Shown piece by piece: positions 35,877-42,664 of a stretch of 42,664 nucleotides of DNA. A program made the position numbers and the translations under genes. The stretch comes from a virus: positions 1 through 42,664 of IMG/VR virus record IMGVR_UViG_3300042294_002009, one strand, 5' to 3'. The stretch's first letter is position 1, and every line of letters starts with the position of its first letter. The notes below the pieces were generated by a model. That model was not told the DNA's origin, ran no database searches, and saw only the letters and a list, made by a program, of their open reading frames with translations.

Positions 35877-36394
35877 CACGCGATCCGATACGTGACGAAG
35901 GTATCAGCCGCCGTCTTGCGGGTGCGCCACAGCGACGAGTAGCCCATGGTGGCGCCGGTGCTGGCATGCAGTGACTGCACCACCGGATTGCCGACGATGG
36001 TGTGCCCGGTATCCGCCGTGACGGTGATGGTGTCGGCGGCGGCCAGGGCGCTGTTGATCAGGCACCAGTCGAAGCTGTCGCCCACCGCCATGGTGACGCC
36101 GGCATCGATCAGCGCGCCGGTGGGCAACGTGTAGGCTGCGGTGGCGCCCGTCGCCGTCGGCGTGGCGGTGATGATCTTGGTCAGCAACTCGGCGATGGTG
36201 AGGGTGTTGGCGACGGTCTTGGCGGTGGGCGCGCCCTGCGCTTCGAACTTGGTGCCGCGGATGTTGAGCTGCGAGCCCGACGCCAGCGTTTGCGTGCCGC
36301 CGGATTCGACGGTTTGCGTGCCACCGCTGGCGATAACCTGTTCGACACCGCCCTGCTTTACGTAGATTTTCGGCACATAGGTGGGATCAGCCAT
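35876..36394 (-). CDS. Hypothetical structural protein with SGGTQT repeats
   Basis: A 172-residue protein. The N-terminal part has short repeats (VIASGGTQTVESGGTQTLASG), followed by a globular beta-rich domain (LIDAGVTMAVGDSFDWCLI, ADTITVTADTGHTIVG). The pattern suggests a capsid-decorating or head-fibre protein; role inferred from position behind the capsid gene. Confidence 0.6.
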   Translation of the reverse strand: MADPTYVPKIYVKQGGVEQVIASGGTQTVESGGTQTLASGSQLNIRGTKFEAQGAPTAKTVANTLTIAELLTKIITATPTATGATAAYTLPTGALIDAGVTMAVGDSFDWCLINSALAAADTITVTADTGHTIVGNPVVQSLHASTGATMGYSSLWRTRKTAADTFVTYRIA

Positions 36395-36453
36395 GATGCG
36401 TTCCTTTCATGTCAGTCGGGCCAGCGATCGCCGGCCCGGTGGGTGGCCTACGA

Positions 36454-36894
36454 TCAGGACGCGAGGCCAACGCCGAAGGCACTGGCGATCACGGAGGCGG
36501 CCTGCGTGGTCGGCTTGCTCTTCGCGCCGTACTGGATGGCGACGATGCCGCCGACGATGGCGTCTTGCGTGGTGCGCGACAAGACGGCAAACACGTAACG
36601 CAGCGTGGGTTTGTAGACGTCGACCAGCAGCACCTTGCTGTCGGAATCGGTGGCGCCGGCGGTGACCGCGCCGGTGGCCTTCTGCGTCACCGGCGTCGGC
36701 GAGCTGACGCTGTTGGCGCTGTTGGCCTTGGCGGTGAGCGTGAGGACACTTCCGGATGTCACATCGCCGGTCAGGGCGATGAACATGACGCCATCGAAGC
36801 CGGACATGTCGAGCACGTCGGTGGTGAGGTCGGTTTGCGCGGCAGCGGCGGCAGCTTCCACCACCGTGACCTTGATGTCTTTGCTGAGATTCAT
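36454..36894 (-). CDS. Putative capsid decoration protein
   Basis: A 146-residue protein with KDIKVTVVEAAAAAAQTDL, DMSGFDGVMFIALTGDVTS and KVLLVDVYKPTLRYVFAVL. Located directly downstream of the major capsid gene, as decoration proteins often are. A 9-bp hairpin (36924-36945) lies between the two genes. Confidence 0.6.
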   Translation of the reverse strand: MNLSKDIKVTVVEAAAAAAQTDLTTDVLDMSGFDGVMFIALTGDVTSGSVLTLTAKANSANSVSSPTPVTQKATGAVTAGATDSDSKVLLVDVYKPTLRYVFAVLSRTTQDAIVGGIVAIQYGAKSKPTTQAASVIASAFGVGLAS

Positions 36895-36923
36895 GATTCG
36901 TTTCCTTTATCGAGGTTGCGGAT

Positions 36924-36945
36924 GCGGCCCGCCTTCGCGGGCCGC
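36924..36945 (-). other. Hairpin between capsid and decoration genes
   Basis: GCGGCCCGC and GCGGGCCGC form a perfect 9-bp stem with a 4-base loop (GAAG on the minus strand). No T tract follows, so it is more likely an mRNA-stabilising or processing hairpin than a terminator. Confidence 0.55.
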
Positions 36946-36961
36946 TAGCGCGAGGGGTGGA

Positions 36962-38197
36962 TCAGGAGGCGGCGAGCTTGACGCGGACGAAGGCTTCGGC
37001 CAGCACCGGCATGCCGTCGGACTCCAGGCGGCCGATGAAGCCCATCTGGTTGGTCTCGGCGTACAGCTCGGTGAGGCGCTGCACCTGCAGATCGAGCGCA
37101 TCGGCAATCCAGTACTGGCTGAAATCGCCCAGGATGCCGACGTACTGGCTGGCGGTCAGGGTGTTCGGTGCGTACTCCGACATGTTGACCGCCAGGTTGA
37201 GCAGGCGATCCGGCTCGCCGGCTCGCACGCTTTCACGCCAGATGTAGTCGCCGTCGCCATTCTTCAGCTTGGCGACTACGGCCAGCACGTCGCGGTGGAA
37301 GATCCACTCGGCCTTGTTCCAGTAGTTGCCCTTGAGACCGAACTTGGCGCTGAGCAGGCCGTCGAAGGTCGGCGACGTGGCGGCATTGCCGGTGGAGACA
37401 TCGCGCGTGGTGGGGATGCCGTCGTTGCTGGCGGTGAACACGCCCAACGGCTGGTTGGCGCCGGAGCCAGTCATGAAGCCCTTTTCCTGGCTGATGGCGA
37501 ACTTGTAGGCAAGGCGGCTGGCCACCAGGTTGCCCATGCCGCCGTTGAGGCGCATCAGCTTGTTGCTGACCTTGATGCGCTTGGCCAGCGGATGCGGGGT
37601 GAGCGAGCGCTTGCCGAACGACATGGTGCCATCTTCGCTGCCGGTGAGGATTTCGGCGGTCCAGTCGGCATCGTCCGGATCCGCGGCCAGGTAGGGCGCG
37701 CCCAGCGAGCCGGCCGATTCGACGCGGTGCTTGGTGGCCTTGGCGCGGATGAAGACCATGTCGTCGACGCCCTTGATCAGGGTATCAACGAACTGTTCGG
37801 ACGCGACCATGAAGCCGCCGCCGGTGTCGCTGTCGGCCTGCAGCGCGCGAATCTCGGCTTCGGACAGGGCATTGCGGCCGCTGGCGATGAAGCGGTCGAA
37901 GGCTGCGCGGTATTCGTCGCTGCCGCGCTTGCCGGCGGTGCGCTGACCTTCCGGATTTTCATTGCCGGGCTTGCCGCGCAGGGACTGCTCGGCGGCGGTG
38001 CGCTCAGCTTCGGCGAGCTGCTCTTCACGCTCGATGCGCGTGCGCAGTTCGTCGGCCTTGCCGAAGACGTCCTTGTAGGTCTTGTCTTCGGCTTCCGTCA
38101 GGGCGCGCCTTTCTTCGTCGGCCTTGTCGAGGATGGCGCGGGCGTCGTGGATCAGCTTGCCGCGCTGTTCGCGGAGATCTTTCAGTTTCTGAGACAT
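36962..38197 (-). CDS. HK97-fold major capsid protein
   Basis: A 411-residue major capsid protein. The N-terminal 100 residues are a coiled-coil scaffold-like delta domain (LKDLREQRGKLIHDARAIL, LTEAEDKTYKDVFGKAD) cut off by the prohead protease. The rest is the HK97 shell domain (ADSDTGGGFMVASEQFVDTL, SNKLMRLNGGMGNLVASRL, TGSGANQPLGVF, ILGDFSQYWIADALD). AAAGGA lies before ATG 38197. Confidence 0.95.
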   Translation of the reverse strand: MSQKLKDLREQRGKLIHDARAILDKADEERRALTEAEDKTYKDVFGKADELRTRIEREEQLAEAERTAAEQSLRGKPGNENPEGQRTAGKRGSDEYRAAFDRFIASGRNALSEAEIRALQADSDTGGGFMVASEQFVDTLIKGVDDMVFIRAKATKHRVESAGSLGAPYLAADPDDADWTAEILTGSEDGTMSFGKRSLTPHPLAKRIKVSNKLMRLNGGMGNLVASRLAYKFAISQEKGFMTGSGANQPLGVFTASNDGIPTTRDVSTGNAATSPTFDGLLSAKFGLKGNYWNKAEWIFHRDVLAVVAKLKNGDGDYIWRESVRAGEPDRLLNLAVNMSEYAPNTLTASQYVGILGDFSQYWIADALDLQVQRLTELYAETNQMGFIGRLESDGMPVLAEAFVRVKLAAS

Positions 38198-38217
38198 GGT
38201 GTGTCCTTTCTCGAAAT

Positions 38218-38257
38218 GCCCTGGCAGAGAACACCGCGAGGCATCCGCTGCCAGGGC
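38218..38257 (-). promoter_or_regulatory. Stem-loop in the capsid gene leader
   Basis: GCCCTGGCAG (38257-38248 on the minus strand) pairs exactly with CTGCCAGGGC (38227-38218), 10-bp stem and 20-base loop, 20 bases before the capsid start codon. It may stabilise the capsid mRNA or affect its translation. Confidence 0.55.
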
Positions 38258-38277
38258 TTGAGCGGATTGCCGGAAAC

Positions 38278-38308
38278 AAAAAGGCCGCCGAGGTTTCCCA
38301 GGGCGGCC
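38278..38308 (-). terminator. Terminator between protease and capsid genes
   Basis: GGCCGCC and GGCGGCC pair around a 12-base loop and are followed by TTTTTG on the minus strand. It would reduce or condition transcription into the capsid gene unless bypassed by antitermination. Confidence 0.7.
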
Positions 38309-38327
38309 GGTTGTGGGGCTGCTTTGC

Positions 38328-38909
38328 TTACTGCGACAACTCCAGGTGGCGGCGCAGCAGATCGGTGCGCCACAGCTCGACGGGTGGCACGACGTCGGCG
38401 GCTTGCGCAGCCTGCAGGCTGCGCACGGCGACATCGGTGCTGGGGTACGCCGGGTAGGTCACCGGCGAGACGTCGAACAGCTCGCACTCGAGCAGGGTGC
38501 GGATCCACTCGCCATCGACCTTGGCCCACTTGTCGGCCATGGTGTAGAAGCCAAAGCTGCACTGATTGACATCACCGCGGGCGATAGGCGCCATCACCAT
38601 GTCGCGCACCAGCTGCGTGTCTGGCGCATCGACTTCGAAGGCGAGGCCGGCGCTGTCTTCGGACAGACGCAGGGTGCCAGCCTTGTTGCGGCCGAGCACG
38701 ATGTTGGCGTCGTGGTTCCACAGCGCACGGATGTCGCCGGACTGGATGGACTTGGCGAAGGCGCCCGGGGCGATGCGCTCACGAAAGCCGCCCAGGTCTT
38801 CGGAAAGGGAATCGAACTTGGCGGCATGGCCGGCGATTTTGGTCGGCGTGCCGTCGGCAGCGACGACGCGCAGCTCGGCAACGGCGATGCGGGTTTCCTT
38901 GGTTTTCAT
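38328..38909 (-). CDS. HK97-family prohead protease
   Basis: A 193-residue serine protease (U35/HK97 family). Catalytic His in ALWNHDANIVLGR, Ser in NQCSFGFYTM and the final PVTYPAYPSTDVAVR are family signatures. It removes the delta domain of the capsid protein during maturation. ATGA overlap with the portal stop. Confidence 0.92.
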   Translation of the reverse strand: MKTKETRIAVAELRVVAADGTPTKIAGHAAKFDSLSEDLGGFRERIAPGAFAKSIQSGDIRALWNHDANIVLGRNKAGTLRLSEDSAGLAFEVDAPDTQLVRDMVMAPIARGDVNQCSFGFYTMADKWAKVDGEWIRTLLECELFDVSPVTYPAYPSTDVAVRSLQAAQAADVVPPVELWRTDLLRRHLELSQ

Positions 38910-40168
38910 GAATTGGCTCCTTGTTTGGACTGGCCGGCGGCCTTGTTGAGCATGTCGAGCATCTGCACGAAGGCCATGTTGGTCTGCACGGTGTAGTCAT
39001 CCATGCCACTGGCGCTGGATGGGTTCTTACCTTCACTGATGCGGACTTCGTTGCGGTTGAAGACACCGTTTTGCAGCATGCTGCCGTTGAAGGCGGCGCG
39101 GGCGGCAGAATCGCCGCGCATCAGGCCATCGAGGTCGAAATAGATGCAGTGGGTTTTGCTCGACGCGCCGGAGAGCAGGTCGCGCTCCATGGCTTCTTCG
39201 CGCCGCACGGCGCCAGGGCGCACGGTGTGGGTGACGAATTCCATGCCCTGGTGTTCGATGTTGTTGTTGGTGCTGCGATCAAGCTCGGCCAGCATGTGCA
39301 GCGGCACGCCGAAGATGCGCGCGATTTCGGCGATCTGCATCTTGCGCGATTCGAGGAATTGGGCATCTTCGTTGGTCATGCCCAGGGCCTTCCACTCCAT
39401 ACCGTCTTCGAGCAGCGCGGTCTTTCCGGCGTTGCGCAGGCCGCTGTAGGCATCCTTCCAGCTCTTGAGCAGCGAGGTGCGCGTGGCGTCGTCCTTGAGG
39501 CGGCCGGCCATGGTGAGCACACCACCCAGGCGGGTGCCGTTGCCGAACAGGCGCGCGCCATGCTCTTCGGTGGCCAGCGCCAGGCCGATGGCTTCGCGGC
39601 AGGCGGCGATCGGCGACAGCGGGGTGATGCCGTCGGCGCCGGTGGTGAGCCCGTGCATGAAGTGCATTTCGTGCTGCAGGATGATGCGGCTGGGGCCGTT
39701 CAGCGGGCAGTACTCGAAGGCCAGGCGACCGTCGGGCGCGCGAAACGGCCGCACGCGATCGGGGTGCAGCGGGATCAGTTCGGCCACCGACTGGCCGCCG
39801 GTCGCGATGATTTCGGAGTAGTACCGGCCGCGCAGGGCGAAGTGGCCGGCCATCATCTCGCGCCATTCGAAGCTGGTCTGCCAGCGGTTCGGGCGTTTTG
39901 TCAGCACCTGGTCAAGCGGGTGCTTGCGGTCGCGCTCTTTGCCGCCGTTGTCGAGCTGGCGATAGACGCCGAGCGGTAGGCTGGCATATGTTTGTGCCAG
40001 GATGGCGACAGCACGGAACACGGCGGTGACGCGCATGGCGCTGTCGGCGGTGACCGACAGCCCGGTGGCGGAGCTGCCGCCGCCAAACCATTCAGCAATG
40101 ACCGGATCACGCGGGTGTCCGGTCATCACGGATCCGCGATGCTCTTCGAGGCGGGACATGATGCCCAT
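38906..40168 (-). CDS. Portal protein (HK97 family)
   Basis: A 420-residue portal. SLPLGVYRQLDNGGKERDR, PNRWQTSFEWREMMAGHFAL, LHPDRVRPFRAPDGRLAFEY, RIFGVPLHMLAELDRSTNNN and NGVFNRNEVRISEGKNP are the HK97 portal signatures. ATG 40168 overlaps the stop of the small membrane protein (TGATG). Confidence 0.93.
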   Translation of the reverse strand: MGIMSRLEEHRGSVMTGHPRDPVIAEWFGGGSSATGLSVTADSAMRVTAVFRAVAILAQTYASLPLGVYRQLDNGGKERDRKHPLDQVLTKRPNRWQTSFEWREMMAGHFALRGRYYSEIIATGGQSVAELIPLHPDRVRPFRAPDGRLAFEYCPLNGPSRIILQHEMHFMHGLTTGADGITPLSPIAACREAIGLALATEEHGARLFGNGTRLGGVLTMAGRLKDDATRTSLLKSWKDAYSGLRNAGKTALLEDGMEWKALGMTNEDAQFLESRKMQIAEIARIFGVPLHMLAELDRSTNNNIEHQGMEFVTHTVRPGAVRREEAMERDLLSGASSKTHCIYFDLDGLMRGDSAARAAFNGSMLQNGVFNRNEVRISEGKNPSSASGMDDYTVQTNMAFVQMLDMLNKAAGQSKQGANS

Positions 40169-40326
40169 CAGTGCGCTCCCATCCAGAACAGCACCGCACC
40201 GACGACGACGAACGCGACCGGCGGGTAAATGGCGTACAGGCCATAGCCGACCAGGGCGAGGCCACCAAAGGCGAAGCCGTCGCGCAGATCGACAAGGCCG
40301 GCGAGTTTGGGAAGTAGTTTGCGCAT
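40168..40326 (-). CDS. Small membrane protein between terminase and portal
   Basis: A 52-residue protein, MRKLLPKLAGLVDLRDGFA followed by GGLALVGYGLYAIYPP and FVVVGAVLFWMGAH, two hydrophobic segments. It overlaps the portal start (TGATG) and starts 3 bases after the TerL stop, so it fills the slot where many HK97-like phages have a tiny membrane gene. Function unknown. Confidence 0.7.
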   Translation of the reverse strand: MRKLLPKLAGLVDLRDGFAFGGLALVGYGLYAIYPPVAFVVVGAVLFWMGAH

Positions 40327-40328
40327 GG

Positions 40329-42053
40329 TCAGACGACGATGATTCCGCGGGAGTTGTAGACGCTGTCGGAGTCGTTATCGACCATCGCGCGGCCATGCGC
40401 GTCGATCGCGGCCACAGCGGCATCGATCTTGTTCGCCGCGCGCAGCTTGCGCGGGAAGATGTTCTCGTTGCGATCGGGCGCGACTTCGACATTGCTGAAC
40501 TGCCACACGGTGCAGGGGTTGTCGTCGTGGTGGTAGCGGCCGGCATCGACGAGGGCCTGGATGTCCTTCATCGGGTCGCTGAGGTAGCGGACTTGTTGCG
40601 GAATATCGACGACCTCGAAGCCTTCCTTGGCGAGGTTGGCGCCCATCTGCTGCCCGCCCCAGGGATCCTTCGCGATCTCGCGAATCAGCACGGTCTCGGC
40701 GCTGGTGATGATCTCTTCCTGTATCTGTTCCAGGTCGATCATGTTGCCGGGGGTGGCGATCAGGTGGCCGGTATGGACCCAGCCACGGTAGTGGGCGTTT
40801 TCTTCCTTGTCGATCGCAGCCTGCGGGGCGTAGTTGCGGGTGACGAGGTAGTAGTGGTCTTCGTCATCAATGCGGCGCTTGAATTCCCACACGGCGGTGG
40901 CGATGTCCTGTTTGCTGGCGAGGTCGAGGCCGACGACACACTCTTCGCCCTTGAACTGGTCGAGGGTGAGCGTGGCGTCGCCAGCTTGCTGCAGGTGGTA
41001 GAGGTTGAGCCAGGGCGAGGCGGCGGCGACCCAGACGTTGAGGTGCTTGGTCTTGAAGGTGTTCTGCTTGCGCGGATCGGCCAGGGCGTCGCGCTGCTGG
41101 GCCTTGAGGAATTCAGCATCGACCGACACACCAAAGTTCGGGTTAGCCTTGATCAGGGCACCCTCGCTGGTCCAGTCGTCACCTTCGTCGATGCCGAAAA
41201 CGATGCCGAAGCGCTGGTCGTTTTCGATGACGCCTTCGAGGATCTTCTGCAGCTCGGCCTGGTGCAGGTAGCACGGGCCCGAAATGTCGCTGCCGGCGGT
41301 GGTGATGACGAGCATCAGCGGTTGCGAGCGCGCACCCATGCCGGTCTGCATGGTGTCGTAGAGTTCGCTGGTCTTGTGCTCGTGGTACTCATCGACGATG
41401 GCGCAGCTGGGGCTGGCGCCGTCGCCAGGCTTACCGATGACGGGCTCGAACTTGGCGTTTTTCTCGGTGACTGACAGGTTGGAGGCGTTGGCCAGGACGC
41501 CATATTTCTGGCGGAAGATCGGCGTGGCGCGGGCCATGAGCAGGGCCGGACGGAAGACTTCCATGGCCTGGTCCTGACTGGTGGCGCCGGAGTAAACCTC
41601 GGCGCCGAATTCGCCATCGACGGCCAGCATGAAATTGCCGATGACGGCGGCCAGCGTGCTCTTGGAATTCTTGCGCGGGACGAAGAGATCCGCGACACGA
41701 AAGCGACGTTTGAAGGTGACGGCATGCACCCATCCGAAAATGCTGGCCAGGATGAAGACCTCCCACTCTTCGAGCTTGATCAGCTCGCCGCGACCGGCCC
41801 AGTCGCCCTTGATGTGCGGCATCAGCTGCGCGAACTTGCAGACGCGCTCGGCCGGTTGGTAGACGATGCCGTCAGCGTCGGTCAGTTTGGGATTGAAGAC
41901 GTAAGGGAAGCCCTCGCCGCCGACGCGATCGAGATCCTTGAGATGTCGCGCGCAGGCAAGCCGGTGCCATTTGCAGGCCGGCACGTCGCCGGCCACGACG
42001 GCGCGCGCGTACAGCGTGGCGCGGTCGGCAAATGAGAGGGCTACAGGTTCCAT
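40329..42053 (-). CDS. Terminase large subunit
   Basis: A 574-residue terminase. Walker A-like LFVPRKNSKSTLAAVIGN, Walker B SCAIVDEYHEH, coupling motif VITTAGSD, then the nuclease domain with VVGLDLASKQDIATAVW and further acidic residues. It cuts and pumps DNA through the portal. Overlaps the small subunit by 13 bases. Confidence 0.95.
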   Translation of the reverse strand: MEPVALSFADRATLYARAVVAGDVPACKWHRLACARHLKDLDRVGGEGFPYVFNPKLTDADGIVYQPAERVCKFAQLMPHIKGDWAGRGELIKLEEWEVFILASIFGWVHAVTFKRRFRVADLFVPRKNSKSTLAAVIGNFMLAVDGEFGAEVYSGATSQDQAMEVFRPALLMARATPIFRQKYGVLANASNLSVTEKNAKFEPVIGKPGDGASPSCAIVDEYHEHKTSELYDTMQTGMGARSQPLMLVITTAGSDISGPCYLHQAELQKILEGVIENDQRFGIVFGIDEGDDWTSEGALIKANPNFGVSVDAEFLKAQQRDALADPRKQNTFKTKHLNVWVAAASPWLNLYHLQQAGDATLTLDQFKGEECVVGLDLASKQDIATAVWEFKRRIDDEDHYYLVTRNYAPQAAIDKEENAHYRGWVHTGHLIATPGNMIDLEQIQEEIITSAETVLIREIAKDPWGGQQMGANLAKEGFEVVDIPQQVRYLSDPMKDIQALVDAGRYHHDDNPCTVWQFSNVEVAPDRNENIFPRKLRAANKIDAAVAAIDAHGRAMVDNDSDSVYNSRGIIVV

Positions 42054-42559
42054 GCGGTCTCGCCAGGTTGTTCAAACAATGCCGCCTGCCGATTGTCGGA
42101 CGGCTTCACCTTGGACCGCGACGACGGCGACATCCCAAAGCTCGCCAGGTAGCGATCGCAGTCCTGCTGCAGCTTGCCCACGATGCGGAGCAGCGCCGAC
42201 TCGCGCAGAAAGCCAGTCGGCGTCTTTTGGGTGAAGACCGCCTCGGCCTCATCAAGTCCGGCTTCGGCCGCCTGGCGGCGCTTGGCTTCCAGTGCTTGCT
42301 CGGCCAATACCAGGCGCGCCCAGGTCTGGCAGTAGATCGAAAGCGCCGCACGATCCAGGCGGCTGATCACGCCATTGGCCTCAAGCTCTGCCGTGATTCG
42401 GCGCCACTCTTTTCGGGCCTCTTTCGAGAGATGCCTGGGAATGTCGGGAACCGCCACCTCGGGCTGCATGCCCTCGGACAAGTCGAGCGTGCGACGTCCA
42501 GGGTTTCCGCGCAGGAACTTGATTACGTTCGACTGCGGTTTCGGCCCACGAAGTCCCAT
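42041..42559 (-). CDS. Terminase small subunit (P27 family)
   Basis: A 172-residue protein beginning MGLRGPKPQSNVIKFLRGN, with PRHLSKEARKEWRRITAEL and SRLDRAALSIYCQTWARLV, the P27 family pattern. It recognises the packaging site. Start ATG 42559 was chosen over 42604 because the family starts GxRGxKP; the extra codons lie in a terminator hairpin. Confidence 0.92.
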   Translation of the reverse strand: MGLRGPKPQSNVIKFLRGNPGRRTLDLSEGMQPEVAVPDIPRHLSKEARKEWRRITAELEANGVISRLDRAALSIYCQTWARLVLAEQALEAKRRQAAEAGLDEAEAVFTQKTPTGFLRESALLRIVGKLQQDCDRYLASFGMSPSSRSKVKPSDNRQAALFEQPGETAWNL

Positions 42560-42574
42560 CGATTCCCCCAAAGC

Positions 42575-42604
42575 AAAATGCCGCCTCGGAATCCGGGGCG
42601 GCAT
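42575..42604 (-). terminator. Terminator between HNH and terS
   Basis: ATGCCGCC and GGCGGCAT pair on the minus strand and are followed by TTTTG. It lies on the path of late transcription from the Q-like gene through HNH to terS. The 60 bases beyond it, to the window end, are AT-rich and show no gene; with bases 1-29 they would be the HNH-terS junction and may hold the cos region. Confidence 0.6.
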
Positions 42605-42664
42605 CGGTCTAGACGTCTGTACTCAGAAAAAAAAGTTCAAAACCTGCGACTTTAAAAATTTGAC

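Overview
The window reads as the near-complete genome of a temperate siphovirus-type phage (about 42.7 kb, GC-rich), shown in circularly permuted form. The HNH endonuclease gene at the left end (30-398, minus) and the terminase small subunit at the right end (42041-42559, minus) would be adjacent and in the usual HNH-TerS-TerL order if the ends were joined. The phage integrase and an attP-like site carrying the 3' part of a tRNA-Thr(CGU) gene lie internally (17327-18660). I saw no bacterial housekeeping genes. High GC and the gene families suggest a betaproteobacterial host (Rhodocyclales or Burkholderiales like); this is inference.

Layout. 1-4.4 kb (minus): HNH nuclease, Q-like late regulator, two small genes, a symmetric array of 9-bp iterons (candidate replication origin), a VirE-type primase/helicase and a CII-like regulator. 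4.4-6.9 kb: immunity region with divergent Cro-like and CI-like regulators, a large palindromic operator and a tR1-like terminator. 6.9-8.7 kb: small early genes. 8.7-14.3 kb: an integron inside the phage. It has nine gene cassettes, eight complete attC sites whose outer core boxes pair exactly as expected from cassette to cassette, and an IntI-type integrase with the integron-specific insertion. Cassette cargo includes a DHH phosphoesterase, a C5 cytosine methyltransferase with a long overlapping frame, and several small unknown proteins. 14.3-18.7 kb: ParB-like protein, SSB, small genes, phage integrase and attP. 18.7-42.6 kb (minus): Dam methylase with a palindrome-rich leader, lysis genes (Rz/Rz1, M15 endolysin, holin), a complete diversity-generating retroelement (DGR), tail genes, head genes and terminase.

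How it works together. CI/Cro at about 5.4 kb control lysogeny. Early plus-strand transcription can run through the small early genes, the cassette array, intI, parB and ssb. Late minus-strand transcription would start near the Q-like gene, cross the HNH-TerS junction and run down to Dam, passing internal terminators that fit a processive antitermination model. The DGR (variable protein with VR, GRNA-loop hairpin, avd, TR, reverse transcriptase) diversifies the C-type-lectin-like end of a tail protein: all 11 TR/VR differences fall on template adenines. One phage therefore carries two separate diversity systems, a cassette-capturing integron for cargo genes and a DGR for host recognition. A 17-25 bp interspersed repeat (core GTCGGCGCTGGCGACAC) also occurs seven times, in genes and between them.
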